Source: Actinomycetota bacterium (lineage in GTDB: Bacteria; Actinomycetota; Nitriliruptoria; Nitriliruptorales; Nitriliruptoraceae). Taken from it: a stretch of DNA of 64,000 nt. Both the position numbers and the translations under genes were made by a program. The stretch lies in contig JAHWKY010000014.1 in the NCBI GenBank assembly GCA_019347575.1, forward strand, positions 55,806 to 119,805, given 5' to 3'. A model generated the notes under the pieces. The model was not told where the DNA came from. It saw only the letters and a program-made list of their open reading frames with translations, and ran no database searches. This document shows positions 26,424 through 34,871 of the stretch, piece by piece (position 1 is the stretch's first letter; each line of letters begins with the position of its first letter).

Positions 26424-26511
26424 ACGACGCTCCTGGTCGACTGCCCCGCGTGCGGCACGCTAGCTAGCGCTGGCAGGGGAGCGCCTAGGGGACCGCGGAT
26501 ACGCTCGTGCC
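26424..26511. promoter_or_regulatory. Divergent promoter region between methyltransferase and exporter operons
   Basis: 88 bases between divergent starts, so promoters for both directions should lie here. A 12-bp palindrome CGCTAGCTAGCG occupies 26458-26469, and a -10-like TACGCT lies 9 bases before the ATG of the permease gene. The palindrome is too simple to be called an operator with confidence. Confidence 0.25.
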
Positions 26512-27357
26512 ATGTCCTCCACCTCGAGCCAGCCCGCCGCGGCTCGTCCCGTCCTCGAGCTGCGAGCCGGTCCCGTGTCGGTCCGCGAGCTGCTCGGGAA
26601 CCTGACCGCGCACCTCGACCTGCTGCCGCTGCTCGCGCGTCAGCACTTCCAGGGACAGTTCCGGGCGGCCCGTCTCGGCCTCGCGTGGAGCGCGATCCAG
26701 CCCCTGATCCGGGGCGCGGTCCTCGCCGTGATCTTCACCCAGGTCGTGCCCATCGGGACGGAGGTCAGCTACCCCGCGTTCATCTTCGCCGGGACCGCGG
26801 TTTGGGCGTACCTGTCGCAGGTCGTCACGACCGGCACCACGTCGATCAGCGCGAGTGCGGTGCTGGCGAACAAGGTGTACTTCCCGCGGCTGTTGCTCCC
26901 GGCGATGCCGGCGGCTGCCGCGCTCCCGGCGTACCTGCTCAACCTCGTCGTCGTCGTGCTTCTGGTGCTCGTCTTCGGCGAGCCGCTCACCCTCCACGTG
27001 GTGACGCTGCCGGCCACGGTCCTGCTGGGCTGCGTGCTGGTCACCGTCGCTTCCGCCGTGCTCGGGTTGCTGCACGTCTACTACCGCGACGTCGGTCCGT
27101 TGGTCACGGCGTTGATGGGCGTCGCGTTCTACGCGACGCCCATCATCTACCCCGCGGAGCGGCTCGGGCAGTGGCGCTGGTTGCTCGAGGTCAACCCTTT
27201 GACCGGTGCCGTCGCGGCGGTGCGCTGGTCGCTGTTCGGAGGCGACGAGGACCTCGGCAACGCGGTGTGGTGGGCCCTCGCGTGGATCGTCGCGCTCTCG
27301 ATCGCGGCCGTACTGGCGTACCGAAGTCACGACGCGCTGTGCACGGACCGGCTGTGA
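26512..27357 (+). CDS. ABC-2 type polysaccharide exporter, permease subunit (Wzm/TagG-like)
   Basis: 281 residues with about six membrane helices (for example ALPAYLLNLVVVVLLVLVF and TLPATVLLGCVLVTVASAVL) after a cytosolic N-terminus containing LARQHFQGQFRAARLGLAW, the amphipathic opening common to Wzm/TagG/RfbA permeases. Together with the ATPase encoded next (4-base overlap) it moves lipid-linked glycan across the cytoplasmic membrane. First gene of a plus-strand block 26512-31518 that also encodes a sulfatase-like protein, a methyltransferase and a glycosyltransferase. Confidence 0.9.
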   Translation: MSSTSSQPAAARPVLELRAGPVSVRELLGNLTAHLDLLPLLARQHFQGQFRAARLGLAWSAIQPLIRGAVLAVIFTQVVPIGTEVSYPAFIFAGTAVWAYLSQVVTTGTTSISASAVLANKVYFPRLLLPAMPAAAALPAYLLNLVVVVLLVLVFGEPLTLHVVTLPATVLLGCVLVTVASAVLGLLHVYYRDVGPLVTALMGVAFYATPIIYPAERLGQWRWLLEVNPLTGAVAAVRWSLFGGDEDLGNAVWWALAWIVALSIAAVLAYRSHDALCTDRL

Positions 27358-28595
27358 CCGCCGACGCAGCGATCGTCGTCGAGCACGTCGACAAGGTCTT
27401 CCGCCAGTACCGCGACCAGGGGATGCTCCTGCAACGCCTGCTTCACCCGCTGCGCAGCCGGCGCCACGAGGACATCTGGGCGCTCCGGGACGTGTCCTTC
27501 CGGCTCGCGCCGGGCGACACCCTGGGCATCGTTGGACGCAACGGGTCGGGGAAGACCACGTTGCTGCGTCTCCTCGCGGGTGTCACCGCCCCCACGACCG
27601 GCCGCGTGCGGGTCGAGGGTCGGCGCGCCCCGCTGATCGGGGTCGGCGTCGGTTTCAACAACGAGCTGACGGGGCGCGAGAACGTGCACGTCAACGGCCG
27701 TCTCCTCGGCATGACCGCGGACGAGGTCGAGGAGCGCTACGACGCGATCGTCGACTTCTCCGAGATCGAACCGTTCATCGACACCCCCGTGAAGTTCTAC
27801 AGCTCCGGGATGTTCCTGCGGCTGGCGTTGTCGGTGGCGCTGCACACCTACCCCGACGTGATGCTGGTCGACGAGGTGCTGGCCGTCGGCGACATCGCGT
27901 TCCAGAGCAAGTGCTTCGACCGCATGCGCGAGCTGCAGGACCGCGGCTCGTCGCTGGTGCTGGTGACCCACAACCTGCAGCTGCTGCAGAGCGTCACGCC
28001 CCGAACCATCATCCTCGACGAGGGACGGAGGGTGTACGACGGCGCCACCGAGGACGGGGTCGGCCTGTACCACGAGATCCTGGCGCGAGGTCCGCTGCTC
28101 CCCCAACGGCGACCCCCGCAGGGTGCGGTCCCGGTCCCATCCCCCGACCGCGGCGCCACGGTGACAGCGACCGTTCTCGACGAACACGGCGACCCCACGA
28201 GCCAGGTGGCCGCGCACCGATCGCTGACGATCGCCGTCCACGTCCGGTTCCGCTCGGAGGTCAGCGATCCGATCGTCGGGCTGGCTTTCGACCGGCCCGG
28301 TCTGGGTCCGCTGTTCGCCACGGCGAGCCGACCCGGTTCCTACCGCGCGACCCACGGGCCGGATAAGGACCTGCACGCCGAGATCACCTTCGCCGACCTC
28401 CCGCTGCTGTCCGGCACGTACGCGGTGCGGACGATGGTGCAGACCGAGGGCGACATCGAGCCGCTCGGCACGGGGCGACCGGTGTTGTTCCACATCACCA
28501 ACAGCAACCCCGGCGCCGGAGCCGTCGACCTCCGACCGAGCATCCGGGTCGAGGGTGAGCCCGTCGAAGTGGTCGATCCGAGGCTGGCACCGTGA
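27354..28595 (+). CDS. ABC-type polysaccharide exporter, ATP-binding subunit with C-terminal Wzt-like domain
   Basis: 413 residues from GTG overlapping the permease stop. Residues about 1-245: ABC ATPase with Walker A GRNGSGKTT, signature YSSGMFLRLA, Walker B VMLVDEVLAVGD and H-loop LVTHN. Residues about 260-405 form a beta-rich tail like the carbohydrate-binding domain of Wzt, which in known systems recognises the methylated or otherwise capped end of the glycan. That fits the many methyltransferases in this locus. Membrane-associated at the cytosolic face. Confidence 0.92.
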   Translation: MTADAAIVVEHVDKVFRQYRDQGMLLQRLLHPLRSRRHEDIWALRDVSFRLAPGDTLGIVGRNGSGKTTLLRLLAGVTAPTTGRVRVEGRRAPLIGVGVGFNNELTGRENVHVNGRLLGMTADEVEERYDAIVDFSEIEPFIDTPVKFYSSGMFLRLALSVALHTYPDVMLVDEVLAVGDIAFQSKCFDRMRELQDRGSSLVLVTHNLQLLQSVTPRTIILDEGRRVYDGATEDGVGLYHEILARGPLLPQRRPPQGAVPVPSPDRGATVTATVLDEHGDPTSQVAAHRSLTIAVHVRFRSEVSDPIVGLAFDRPGLGPLFATASRPGSYRATHGPDKDLHAEITFADLPLLSGTYAVRTMVQTEGDIEPLGTGRPVLFHITNSNPGAGAVDLRPSIRVEGEPVEVVDPRLAP

Positions 28596-28623
28596 CGGCG
28601 CGACGCCCGGCTAGGAGCGAGCG

Positions 28624-29439
28624 ATGCGACACCTGATGATCGTTGTGCTCGAGAGCCTGCGTCACGACGTCTGGCTCGAGGCCAACCCGACGATCCTCGG
28701 GCGTCTCGGACCGGTGGAACGCCGTTTCTCGTACGCCTCGTGGACCGCTCCCTCCCACTACAACCTCCTGATGGGTCTGCTCCCCCACGACAGTCCCACG
28801 CACGTGCACGCCTCGGAGCACTACAAGGCGGACATCGCGCGCTACTCGATGCGGCTCGATGTGCCCGACGTGGAGTTCCGATCGATGTTGCCCTCGCTGT
28901 ACCTGCCGACGTTCCTGCGCGGGACCCTCGGGTACCGCACGGTGGCCCGCGTGTCGATGCCGGTGCTCAACCCGCACACCCCGATCAACCACGACTTCGA
29001 CGACTACCGGCTCATGCCGAGCCACAACGACTTCCACGGCATCCTCGACGACCTCGATCTGGCGGGCGACGTGCCGACCTTCTGGCTCCTCAACGTCGGC
29101 GAGACCCACTACCCCTACGCCACACCGGAGGAGGACCCGGCTGAGTGGCCCCGCATCTCCGGCCTGCACGGCACCCTCCGACGGGTCGGCGAGGACACCG
29201 AACGACCGCCGCTGTTCGACGCGGACGAGCTCGCACAGCTGCGCCGGCGTCAGGTCCGGGCGTTGCGCTACCTCGACGGCGCTTTCGAACGGCTCCTCGA
29301 CACGCTGCCGGAGGACACGTGGCTGATCGTCACGTCGGACCACGGCGAGCTGTTCGGCGAGGACGGCTACTTCGGGCACGGGCCTATCGCCCACCGGCTG
29401 GTCCACGAGGTGCCCTTCGTCGAGCGGCTCGCCCGCTGA
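28624..29439 (+). CDS. Short sulfatase-superfamily protein
   Basis: 271 residues from ATG after AGGAG. Metal-site start HLMIVVLESLRHDVW (Glu where Asp is usual), nucleophile region SYASWTAPSHYNLLMGLLP, and SDHGELFGEDGYFGHG near the C-terminus. It is about half the length of typical sulfatases, lacks their C-terminal subdomain and ends 35 residues after the SDHGE motif. No signal peptide. Distantly similar to the protein at 18858, with the same S-W-T-x-P-S-H nucleophile block. May act on phosphate or sulfate esters of the glycan; activity uncertain. Confidence 0.7.
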   Translation: MRHLMIVVLESLRHDVWLEANPTILGRLGPVERRFSYASWTAPSHYNLLMGLLPHDSPTHVHASEHYKADIARYSMRLDVPDVEFRSMLPSLYLPTFLRGTLGYRTVARVSMPVLNPHTPINHDFDDYRLMPSHNDFHGILDDLDLAGDVPTFWLLNVGETHYPYATPEEDPAEWPRISGLHGTLRRVGEDTERPPLFDADELAQLRRRQVRALRYLDGAFERLLDTLPEDTWLIVTSDHGELFGEDGYFGHGPIAHRLVHEVPFVERLAR

Positions 29440-29489
29440 GAGGATCACGCCCACGGGTACGCTCGACGACCGCGCCCGAGGAGGCTCGG

Positions 29490-30302
29490 ATGCGTCGCGA
29501 TCACGACCGCCTGCGTGAGCTCGTGACGGAGCGGTCCTGGTACCACACGATGGAGCTGGCACCGGGCATCGTCACGCCGGGCTGGTTCGACACGCGCGCG
29601 ATCGTCGACCTCGTGCCGCTCCCCAGGGACCTGTCCGGCCGGCGCTGCCTCGACGTGGGGACCTTCGACGGTTTCTGGGCGTTCGAGATGGAGCGGCGTC
29701 GGGCGAGCGAGGTGGTAGCTCTCGACGTCCCCGACGCATCCGAGTGGGACTGGCCGGTCGTAGCGCCGGAGGATGTGCGCGAGGCCGTCTCCGCCCGTCA
29801 CGAGGGTGGTCGCGGCTTCGACATCGCGCACGCGGCCCTCGAGTCCCAGGTCCGGCGAGAGCGCGTCAACGTCTACGACCTCGACCCCACCGACATCGGC
29901 ACCTTCGACGTGATCTACCTCGGCAGCCTCCTGCTGCACCTGCGCGATCCGGTCGGCGCGCTCGAGCGGGTGCGCTCGATCTGCGGGGGGATGCTGGTCC
30001 TGGTCGAGACGATCGACGCGGGGTTGACACGTCGCCACCCGGACCGCGCGGTGGCGGCGTTCGACGGCAGGGATCGTCCGTGGTGGTGGACGCCCAACGT
30101 CGCCGCGCTGGAGCGCATGGTCCGCAGCGGCGGCTTCGAGGTCACCGAGGGGCCCGTGCGGCTGCGTATCCCCGCCGGACAGGGTCAGGGCAGGGTCGCG
30201 TTGCGCCCCGCGACGCTGCTGACCTCGTCGGGCCGCGCGGCGCTCCGGACCAACTGGCATGGGGATCCGCACGCCGCCCTCGTCGCGCGTCCCCGTGGTT
30301 GA
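29490..30302 (+). CDS. Class I SAM-dependent methyltransferase, glycan-locus paralogue 4
   Basis: 270 residues from ATG after GAGGAGG. WYHTMELAPGIVTPGWFD, SAM loop RRCLDVGTFDGFWAFEMERR, VNVYDLDPTDIGTFDVIY, LLLHLRDPVGALERVRSI. Fourth and most divergent member of the local family, with a different C-terminus (TNWHGDPHAALVARP). It lies between the short sulfatase-like gene and a GT4 gene in the exporter block, which supports a role in tailoring the exported glycan. Confidence 0.82.
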   Translation: MRRDHDRLRELVTERSWYHTMELAPGIVTPGWFDTRAIVDLVPLPRDLSGRRCLDVGTFDGFWAFEMERRRASEVVALDVPDASEWDWPVVAPEDVREAVSARHEGGRGFDIAHAALESQVRRERVNVYDLDPTDIGTFDVIYLGSLLLHLRDPVGALERVRSICGGMLVLVETIDAGLTRRHPDRAVAAFDGRDRPWWWTPNVAALERMVRSGGFEVTEGPVRLRIPAGQGQGRVALRPATLLTSSGRAALRTNWHGDPHAALVARPRG

Positions 30303-30321
30303 TGGTTCGGGGCCGGGGGTC

Positions 30322-31518
30322 GTGACGCGGCGGTTGGTCTGGGTGACACCGGAACCACCCGACCTCAGCGGTGGTGGCGGACAGCTGCGCCAGGCTCACC
30401 TGCTCCGTGCCGTCGCGGAGCGGTTCACGACTCACCTGATCGTGCCCGAGACGTTCGAGGACCAGCGTGTGCGGGAGTGGATCGACCGGATCACGCCGGT
30501 GCCGCACGACCCGCCGCCTCCACTCGAGAGGTGGGGGCGCCGCAAGCTGCGCCTGCTGCGCCACCAACTGATCGAGCGCCTGCCCTGGGACGAGGCACTC
30601 GCGACGGCACAACGTCGCCACCTCGGTGCGGCGCTGGCGAGCGAGATCGAGCCGGGAGACGTCGTGGTGCTGGAACACCTCAAGCTCGCCCCGCTGCTCG
30701 CCGACCTGCCCGGATCCGTCCACCGCGTGCTCACGGTGCATTTCGACGGCGCCCGCCAGGCCGCCCAGCGCGCCGCGGTCGCCCCGACCGCTCGCAACCG
30801 GTGGTTCTGGCGCTCGCAGGCGCGACGCGTGCGGCGTCTACAGCTCACCGCCCGGGAGGAGACCGACGTTCTCATCGCGGTCTCAGAGCAGGACGCCTCC
30901 GCGCTCGGCGCGGTCGTCGTGCCCAACGGCGTCGACGTGGACAGCTTCTCCCCCACCCCGCTTCCGGCTGCCCCGCGTGCCGTGCTGACCGCCACGTTCG
31001 ACTACGCCCCGAACGTCGACGGTGCGGTGTGGTTCGTGCAGCACGTGTGGCCACGCATCCGCGCCGACGAGCCCGACGCCGAGCTCCACCTGGTCGGACG
31101 ACGACCGCTTCCAGCCGTTCGCGCGCTGACGGATCTGCCGGGCGTCCACCTCCACGTCGACGTCCCGTCGGTGCACCCGCACCTGCAACAGGCGCGCGTC
31201 GCGGTCGTACCGCTGCGCCTCGGTGGCGGGACACGCGTGAAGGCACTCGAGGCGCTCGCCGCGGGACGCGTCCTGGTCGGCACCACGGTGGGCGTCGAGG
31301 GCCTCGACGTCGAGGCAGGGGTCCACGCGCTCATCGGGGACGAGCCCGAAGCGCTCGCCACGGCGGTCGTTACGGCGCTGCGCGACGACGCGCTGGCGAC
31401 GCGCCTCACGGCCGCCGGTCGTGACCTGGTCGAGCGGCGCTACGGCTGGGACACGATCGGGGCGCGGTTCCTCGAGGTGCTCGAGGGACTTGTCGACGCA
31501 CCCTCCGCACGATCGTGA
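30322..31518 (+). CDS. Glycosyltransferase, GT4 family
   Basis: 398 residues from GTG at 30322, chosen because RRLVWVTPEPPDLSGGGGQL is the natural N-terminus; the frame also runs further upstream. GT-B features: GGGGQLRQAHLL, VLTVHFDGARQAAQRAA, VPNGVDVDSFSP, and a C-terminal LGGGTRVKALEALAAGRVLV block that occupies the donor-phosphate site. Last gene of the plus-strand exporter block. Convergent with the GT4 gene at 31529, only 10 bases away. Donor and acceptor unknown. Confidence 0.85.
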   Translation: MTRRLVWVTPEPPDLSGGGGQLRQAHLLRAVAERFTTHLIVPETFEDQRVREWIDRITPVPHDPPPPLERWGRRKLRLLRHQLIERLPWDEALATAQRRHLGAALASEIEPGDVVVLEHLKLAPLLADLPGSVHRVLTVHFDGARQAAQRAAVAPTARNRWFWRSQARRVRRLQLTAREETDVLIAVSEQDASALGAVVVPNGVDVDSFSPTPLPAAPRAVLTATFDYAPNVDGAVWFVQHVWPRIRADEPDAELHLVGRRPLPAVRALTDLPGVHLHVDVPSVHPHLQQARVAVVPLRLGGGTRVKALEALAAGRVLVGTTVGVEGLDVEAGVHALIGDEPEALATAVVTALRDDALATRLTAAGRDLVERRYGWDTIGARFLEVLEGLVDAPSARS

Positions 31519-31528
31519 AGCCCGAGGA

Positions 31529-32632
31529 TCAGGCGGAGGTCGCTGCCTCACCCAGCACGCGCGCGTACGCGGACGCGGCCGCCGGCCAGGTGTGCTCGCG
31601 CGCCCGCTGCAGCCCCCGGGTGCGGGCTTCGTCGAGTGCGTCCGGATCGTCGAGGATGCGCCGCAGGACGCCCACCATCGCGTCCACGTCACCATCGGGC
31701 ACGAGGTAGCCGGCACCCTCGACGAGCTCGTGGATCGCGGTGTTGTCGAACGCCACCACCGGGGTGCCGCAGGCCATCGCCTCGAGCGCGGTGAAGCCGA
31801 AGCCCTCGTAGCGGCTGGTCACGACCACGACCGCGGCGCCCCGCAGCAGCGCGGGCAGGTCCTCGACGAACCCCAGGGTGCGGAGCCCGGGACGCTCATC
31901 GAGCCGGCGACGCACGTCTGGAGCCAGCGCGCCGGCGATCCGCAGCTCGTGTGGCAAGCCCAGCCGCTGGACCCTCTGGGCGACGAGCGCCGCCTCGTCG
32001 AGTCCCTTGCGGGGATCGGGTGTGCACACCGACACCAGGTACGGCTCGCCGTCACCGACTGGCCCGTCCGGGCCGAACGGCGGGCCCACCCCGTGGGGGA
32101 TCACCTCGACACGGTGCGGGTCGAGGCCGAGCAGGCGGATGCCCTCGTCGGCGGAGAAGCGAGACACCGCGACCACCCGTGCTGCCTCGTGGAGGCGCGG
32201 CGCCAGCAGACGCCACTGGCGGCGCGCGAAGCCGTAGTCGGGGTGGTGCAGCGACAGCGGCGCCAGGTCGTGCAGCGTCTGGATCCAAGGGCGGGGCGCG
32301 CGGCGTGGCGGCAAGGTGCCCGGCGACAGCAGCACGTCGTGCTCGATGCGGTCGAGGTCGCGCGGCAGGCGCAGGACGTGCTCGACCGTCCCCGCACGGA
32401 TGCGACGGCGCGGGACGATCCGACGACTGGCGGTCGCGGCCGTGCCGGCCGGGACGCGCACCGCGCCATCGGGGTCGGGGCGCTGGAGCACCTCGACCGT
32501 CAGAGCCGGCTGAGCCGCCAACTCGGGCAGCAGACCATCGAGGAAGCGCCCGATGCCGCGGCGGTCGGCGCCCGGGTGCAGGTCCCATCCATCCACGAGC
32601 ACGTGCACCGTCACCCCGCAACCGAGGCCCAT
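31529..32632 (-). CDS. Glycosyltransferase, GT4 family (mannosyltransferase-like)
   Basis: 367 residues from ATG at 32632, or 361 from GTG at 32614. VHVLVDGWDLHPGADRRGIGRFL has the GIGRFL acceptor loop; IQTLHDLAPLSLHHPDYGF, VAVSRFSADEGIRLL, VIPHGVGPPFGP, and E-x7-E as EGFGFTALE follow. Single gene, divergent from the O-antigen-ligase-like gene 24 bases away. The short gap contains TTAGCATA, which reads as a -10-like box in both directions. Confidence 0.86.
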   Translation of the reverse strand: MGLGCGVTVHVLVDGWDLHPGADRRGIGRFLDGLLPELAAQPALTVEVLQRPDPDGAVRVPAGTAATASRRIVPRRRIRAGTVEHVLRLPRDLDRIEHDVLLSPGTLPPRRAPRPWIQTLHDLAPLSLHHPDYGFARRQWRLLAPRLHEAARVVAVSRFSADEGIRLLGLDPHRVEVIPHGVGPPFGPDGPVGDGEPYLVSVCTPDPRKGLDEAALVAQRVQRLGLPHELRIAGALAPDVRRRLDERPGLRTLGFVEDLPALLRGAAVVVVTSRYEGFGFTALEAMACGTPVVAFDNTAIHELVEGAGYLVPDGDVDAMVGVLRRILDDPDALDEARTRGLQRAREHTWPAAASAYARVLGEAATSA

Positions 32633-32656
32633 CCGGGCACCGTTAGCATAGGCACG

Positions 32657-34027
32657 GTGACAGCCCACCCCGCCGACGCCGAGGCACTCGCAGACCAGCG
32701 GGCATCGGATGAAGGTCCCTCCAGGATCCCCATGACGCTGCCCGAGGCGGCCGCGCTGGCTCTCGTTGTCCTGCCCGTCCTGCTCGTCCCGGTGCTCGCC
32801 GCGGTGCACCGCATCGGCACGCCCCCGGTCGCGGTGCGCGTGCTCGGCTTCGCCCCCGACGTCGCACTGCTGCTGCTGGTGCTCGTCGGGGCGCGCGCAG
32901 CCGTGCGCGCGGGCTCGCGACCGGATCGCCTGGACCTGGTGGTGGGCGCCTACCTCGCCGTGGTGACCGTCTACGCGATCGCTGCGTTCGTCGGACCGTC
33001 GCTGGGGTGGCGGCGTCTCGCTCCCACGACCGACATCGAGCGCGTGCTCCTGTCCATGCGGGGACTGGGGGCCGGGATGGTGCTGCTGCTGGCGTGCCGG
33101 GCGCTCGGGGCGCGGGTCCGCACGCCGGTGCTGCTGTGGTGGATCATCGGCGCTGCGATCGCCCTGAGCATCGCGGGGATCATCGAGTGGCTGTGGCCGG
33201 CGGGGTGGGCGCGGGTGTTCGGCTCGGAGGGGATCGGTGTGCGGTTCATGCAGGCCGATGTCTACGGGATCGAGGAGACGGTCCTGACCGTGCACACGTT
33301 CGCAGGCGATCAGCTGCTCGTACGGGCGGGATCGCTGCTGTTCGAGTACCTGCAGCTCGGGTTCCTCCTCCTGGGTGGCCTCACCGTGGCCTTCGTGGCC
33401 ATCACGCGGGAGCGTTCGCGCGCCTGGATCGCGGTCGCGGGCGTCACCCTGGGCGCGATCGTCCTCACGCTCACGCGTGCCGCGGTAGCAGCGGCGGTGC
33501 TGGCTACGGTGGCGGTCGTCGCGGCGACCCAGGACCGTGTCGCCCGGCGCCGGCTCGTCCGGCCGGCAGCGTTGGCCGCGTTGCTGATCTTGGTCCTGGC
33601 GGTGCCGACCGGCCTCGCGGCGCGGGTCGGGGCGGCCGTGACCGGGAGCGAGACCTCGACACCGATCCACCTGTCCTCGATGGAGGAGGGCGTACGCGCC
33701 ATCGCGGAGCGTCCTCTCGGCCAGGGGCTCGGCGTGGGCGCCTCGGCGTCCGCCCGGGCGCCGGACGCGACCCTGCTCACCGAGAACGCGTACCTCGACG
33801 TGGGCCTGCAGACGGGGGTCCCCGGGATGGCCCTGTTCGTCGCCGCCATCGCGCTGCTCGGGATCGCGCTGTGGCGCGCGCGCGTCCGCGGACGGCTAGC
33901 GGTGATCGCCTTCGCCTGGTGGGTCGGTCTGGCCGCCGGGGCGCTGGTCCTGCACACGTGGACGATGCTCGAGACGACGTGGTTGTTCTTCACGGTCGCC
34001 GGACTGGCCTTGCCTCGGAAGGCCTGA
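32657..34027 (+). CDS. O-antigen ligase/polymerase-like membrane protein (Wzy/WaaL superfamily)
   Basis: 456 residues from GTG at 32657; a TAGCAT box ends 7 bases upstream, suggesting a leaderless mRNA. About ten membrane helices; the periplasmic-type loop (after about residue 190) and the conserved C-terminal block (ERPLGQGLGVGASASA, then LTENAYLDVGLQTGVPGMAL) define the Wzy_C domain. These proteins join lipid-linked glycans outside the membrane, as polymerases or as ligases to a final acceptor. The presence of an ABC exporter nearby makes a ligase role more likely than a Wzx/Wzy polymerase. Last gene of the glycan locus. Confidence 0.85.
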   Translation: MTAHPADAEALADQRASDEGPSRIPMTLPEAAALALVVLPVLLVPVLAAVHRIGTPPVAVRVLGFAPDVALLLLVLVGARAAVRAGSRPDRLDLVVGAYLAVVTVYAIAAFVGPSLGWRRLAPTTDIERVLLSMRGLGAGMVLLLACRALGARVRTPVLLWWIIGAAIALSIAGIIEWLWPAGWARVFGSEGIGVRFMQADVYGIEETVLTVHTFAGDQLLVRAGSLLFEYLQLGFLLLGGLTVAFVAITRERSRAWIAVAGVTLGAIVLTLTRAAVAAAVLATVAVVAATQDRVARRRLVRPAALAALLILVLAVPTGLAARVGAAVTGSETSTPIHLSSMEEGVRAIAERPLGQGLGVGASASARAPDATLLTENAYLDVGLQTGVPGMALFVAAIALLGIALWRARVRGRLAVIAFAWWVGLAAGALVLHTWTMLETTWLFFTVAGLALPRKA

Positions 34028-34135
34028 GTCGTGGATGGCTCCGCGGCCGCCCTTCACGCACCGCGGCTCGGTCCCCTGGTGGCTGTGCTCGGCCTAACGT
34101 AGGGGAACGTCAGCGATCGTCTCCAGGGGTCCTCG

Positions 34136-34513
34136 ATGCCAAGCCGCACCCCGTTCAAGATCATGAACCGCACCGTGAACCACTTGCTCCACGGGCTCCT
34201 GCGCTCGCCACTGCACCGGCTCATCAGCGGCAAGGTCGCGCTGCTCAGCTACGGGGGTCGCCGCACCGGGCGACGGTACACGATCCCGGTCTTCTACCGC
34301 GACAAGGGTGAACGCATCACGGTCGCCGTGGGATGGCCCGACCGCAAGGTGTGGTGGCGCAACCTCACCGGCGCCGGGGCACCGGTGCAGCTGGTGGTCC
34401 GAGGCGAGGAGGTCAGCGGGCACGCGGTCGCCACGAGAGAGGGTGACGAGGACGCCATCGTGCGCATCGACCTCGACGACGACGGACAGACCCGCCCTGG
34501 GGTGGTCCGGTGA
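34136..34513 (+). CDS. Deazaflavin (F420)-dependent nitroreductase-family protein
   Basis: 125 residues from ATG at 34136 after AGGGG. The split-barrel fold is indicated by LISGKVALLSYGGRRTGRRYTIPVFY and VGWPDRKVWWRNL, matching the DDN/F420H2-dependent reductase family of actinobacteria, which reduce quinones and nitro compounds. It overlaps the next small reading frame by 4 bases. Located just beyond the glycan locus, with no visible link to it. Confidence 0.8.
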   Translation: MPSRTPFKIMNRTVNHLLHGLLRSPLHRLISGKVALLSYGGRRTGRRYTIPVFYRDKGERITVAVGWPDRKVWWRNLTGAGAPVQLVVRGEEVSGHAVATREGDEDAIVRIDLDDDGQTRPGVVR

Positions 34514-34773
34514 ATCGCACGGAGAACCCGGAGGCCGCGGACGAGGCCTTCGAGGCCCACGAGTGGTCGCGCGCATGCGAGCACCTGGAAGCGGCGGAGG
34601 GACGAGCAGCGCTCGACCACCGCGACCTCGCGCGGCTCGCGACCGTGCGCTACCTGCTCGGACGAGAGCTCGACAGCATCGATACGTGGGCGCGAGCATC
34701 CCGGCTCGCCCACGAACAGCAGGATCACGTCCGGGCGGCACGGTGCTGCCTCTGGGCTGGCTCGTATCGCTGA
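34510..34773 (+). pseudogene. Truncated TPR-type sensor/regulator N-terminus
   Basis: 87 residues from GTG overlapping the previous stop. ADEAFEAHEWSRACEHLEAA and LGRELDSIDTWARASRLAHE resemble the first helices of the TPR-containing LuxR-type or BTAD-like regulators of actinobacteria, which normally continue for several hundred residues. Here a stop follows CCLWAGSYR and no matching frame is seen downstream. Either a remnant or a genuine short helical protein translated with the reductase. Confidence 0.45.
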
Positions 34774-34871
34774 ACCGAGGTGATCTGCCGGCGGGCGACC
34801 TGACCCTGAACGTGCAGGATGCGCCCCCTCGACCGTAGGGTTCCTCGGACGCGCTCGATGGCGGAGGGCAC

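Noticed and set aside
26458..26469. CGCTAGCTAGCG palindrome as an operator
   Set aside because: Short and built of a repeated CTAG/GCTA unit; no regulator gene nearby.
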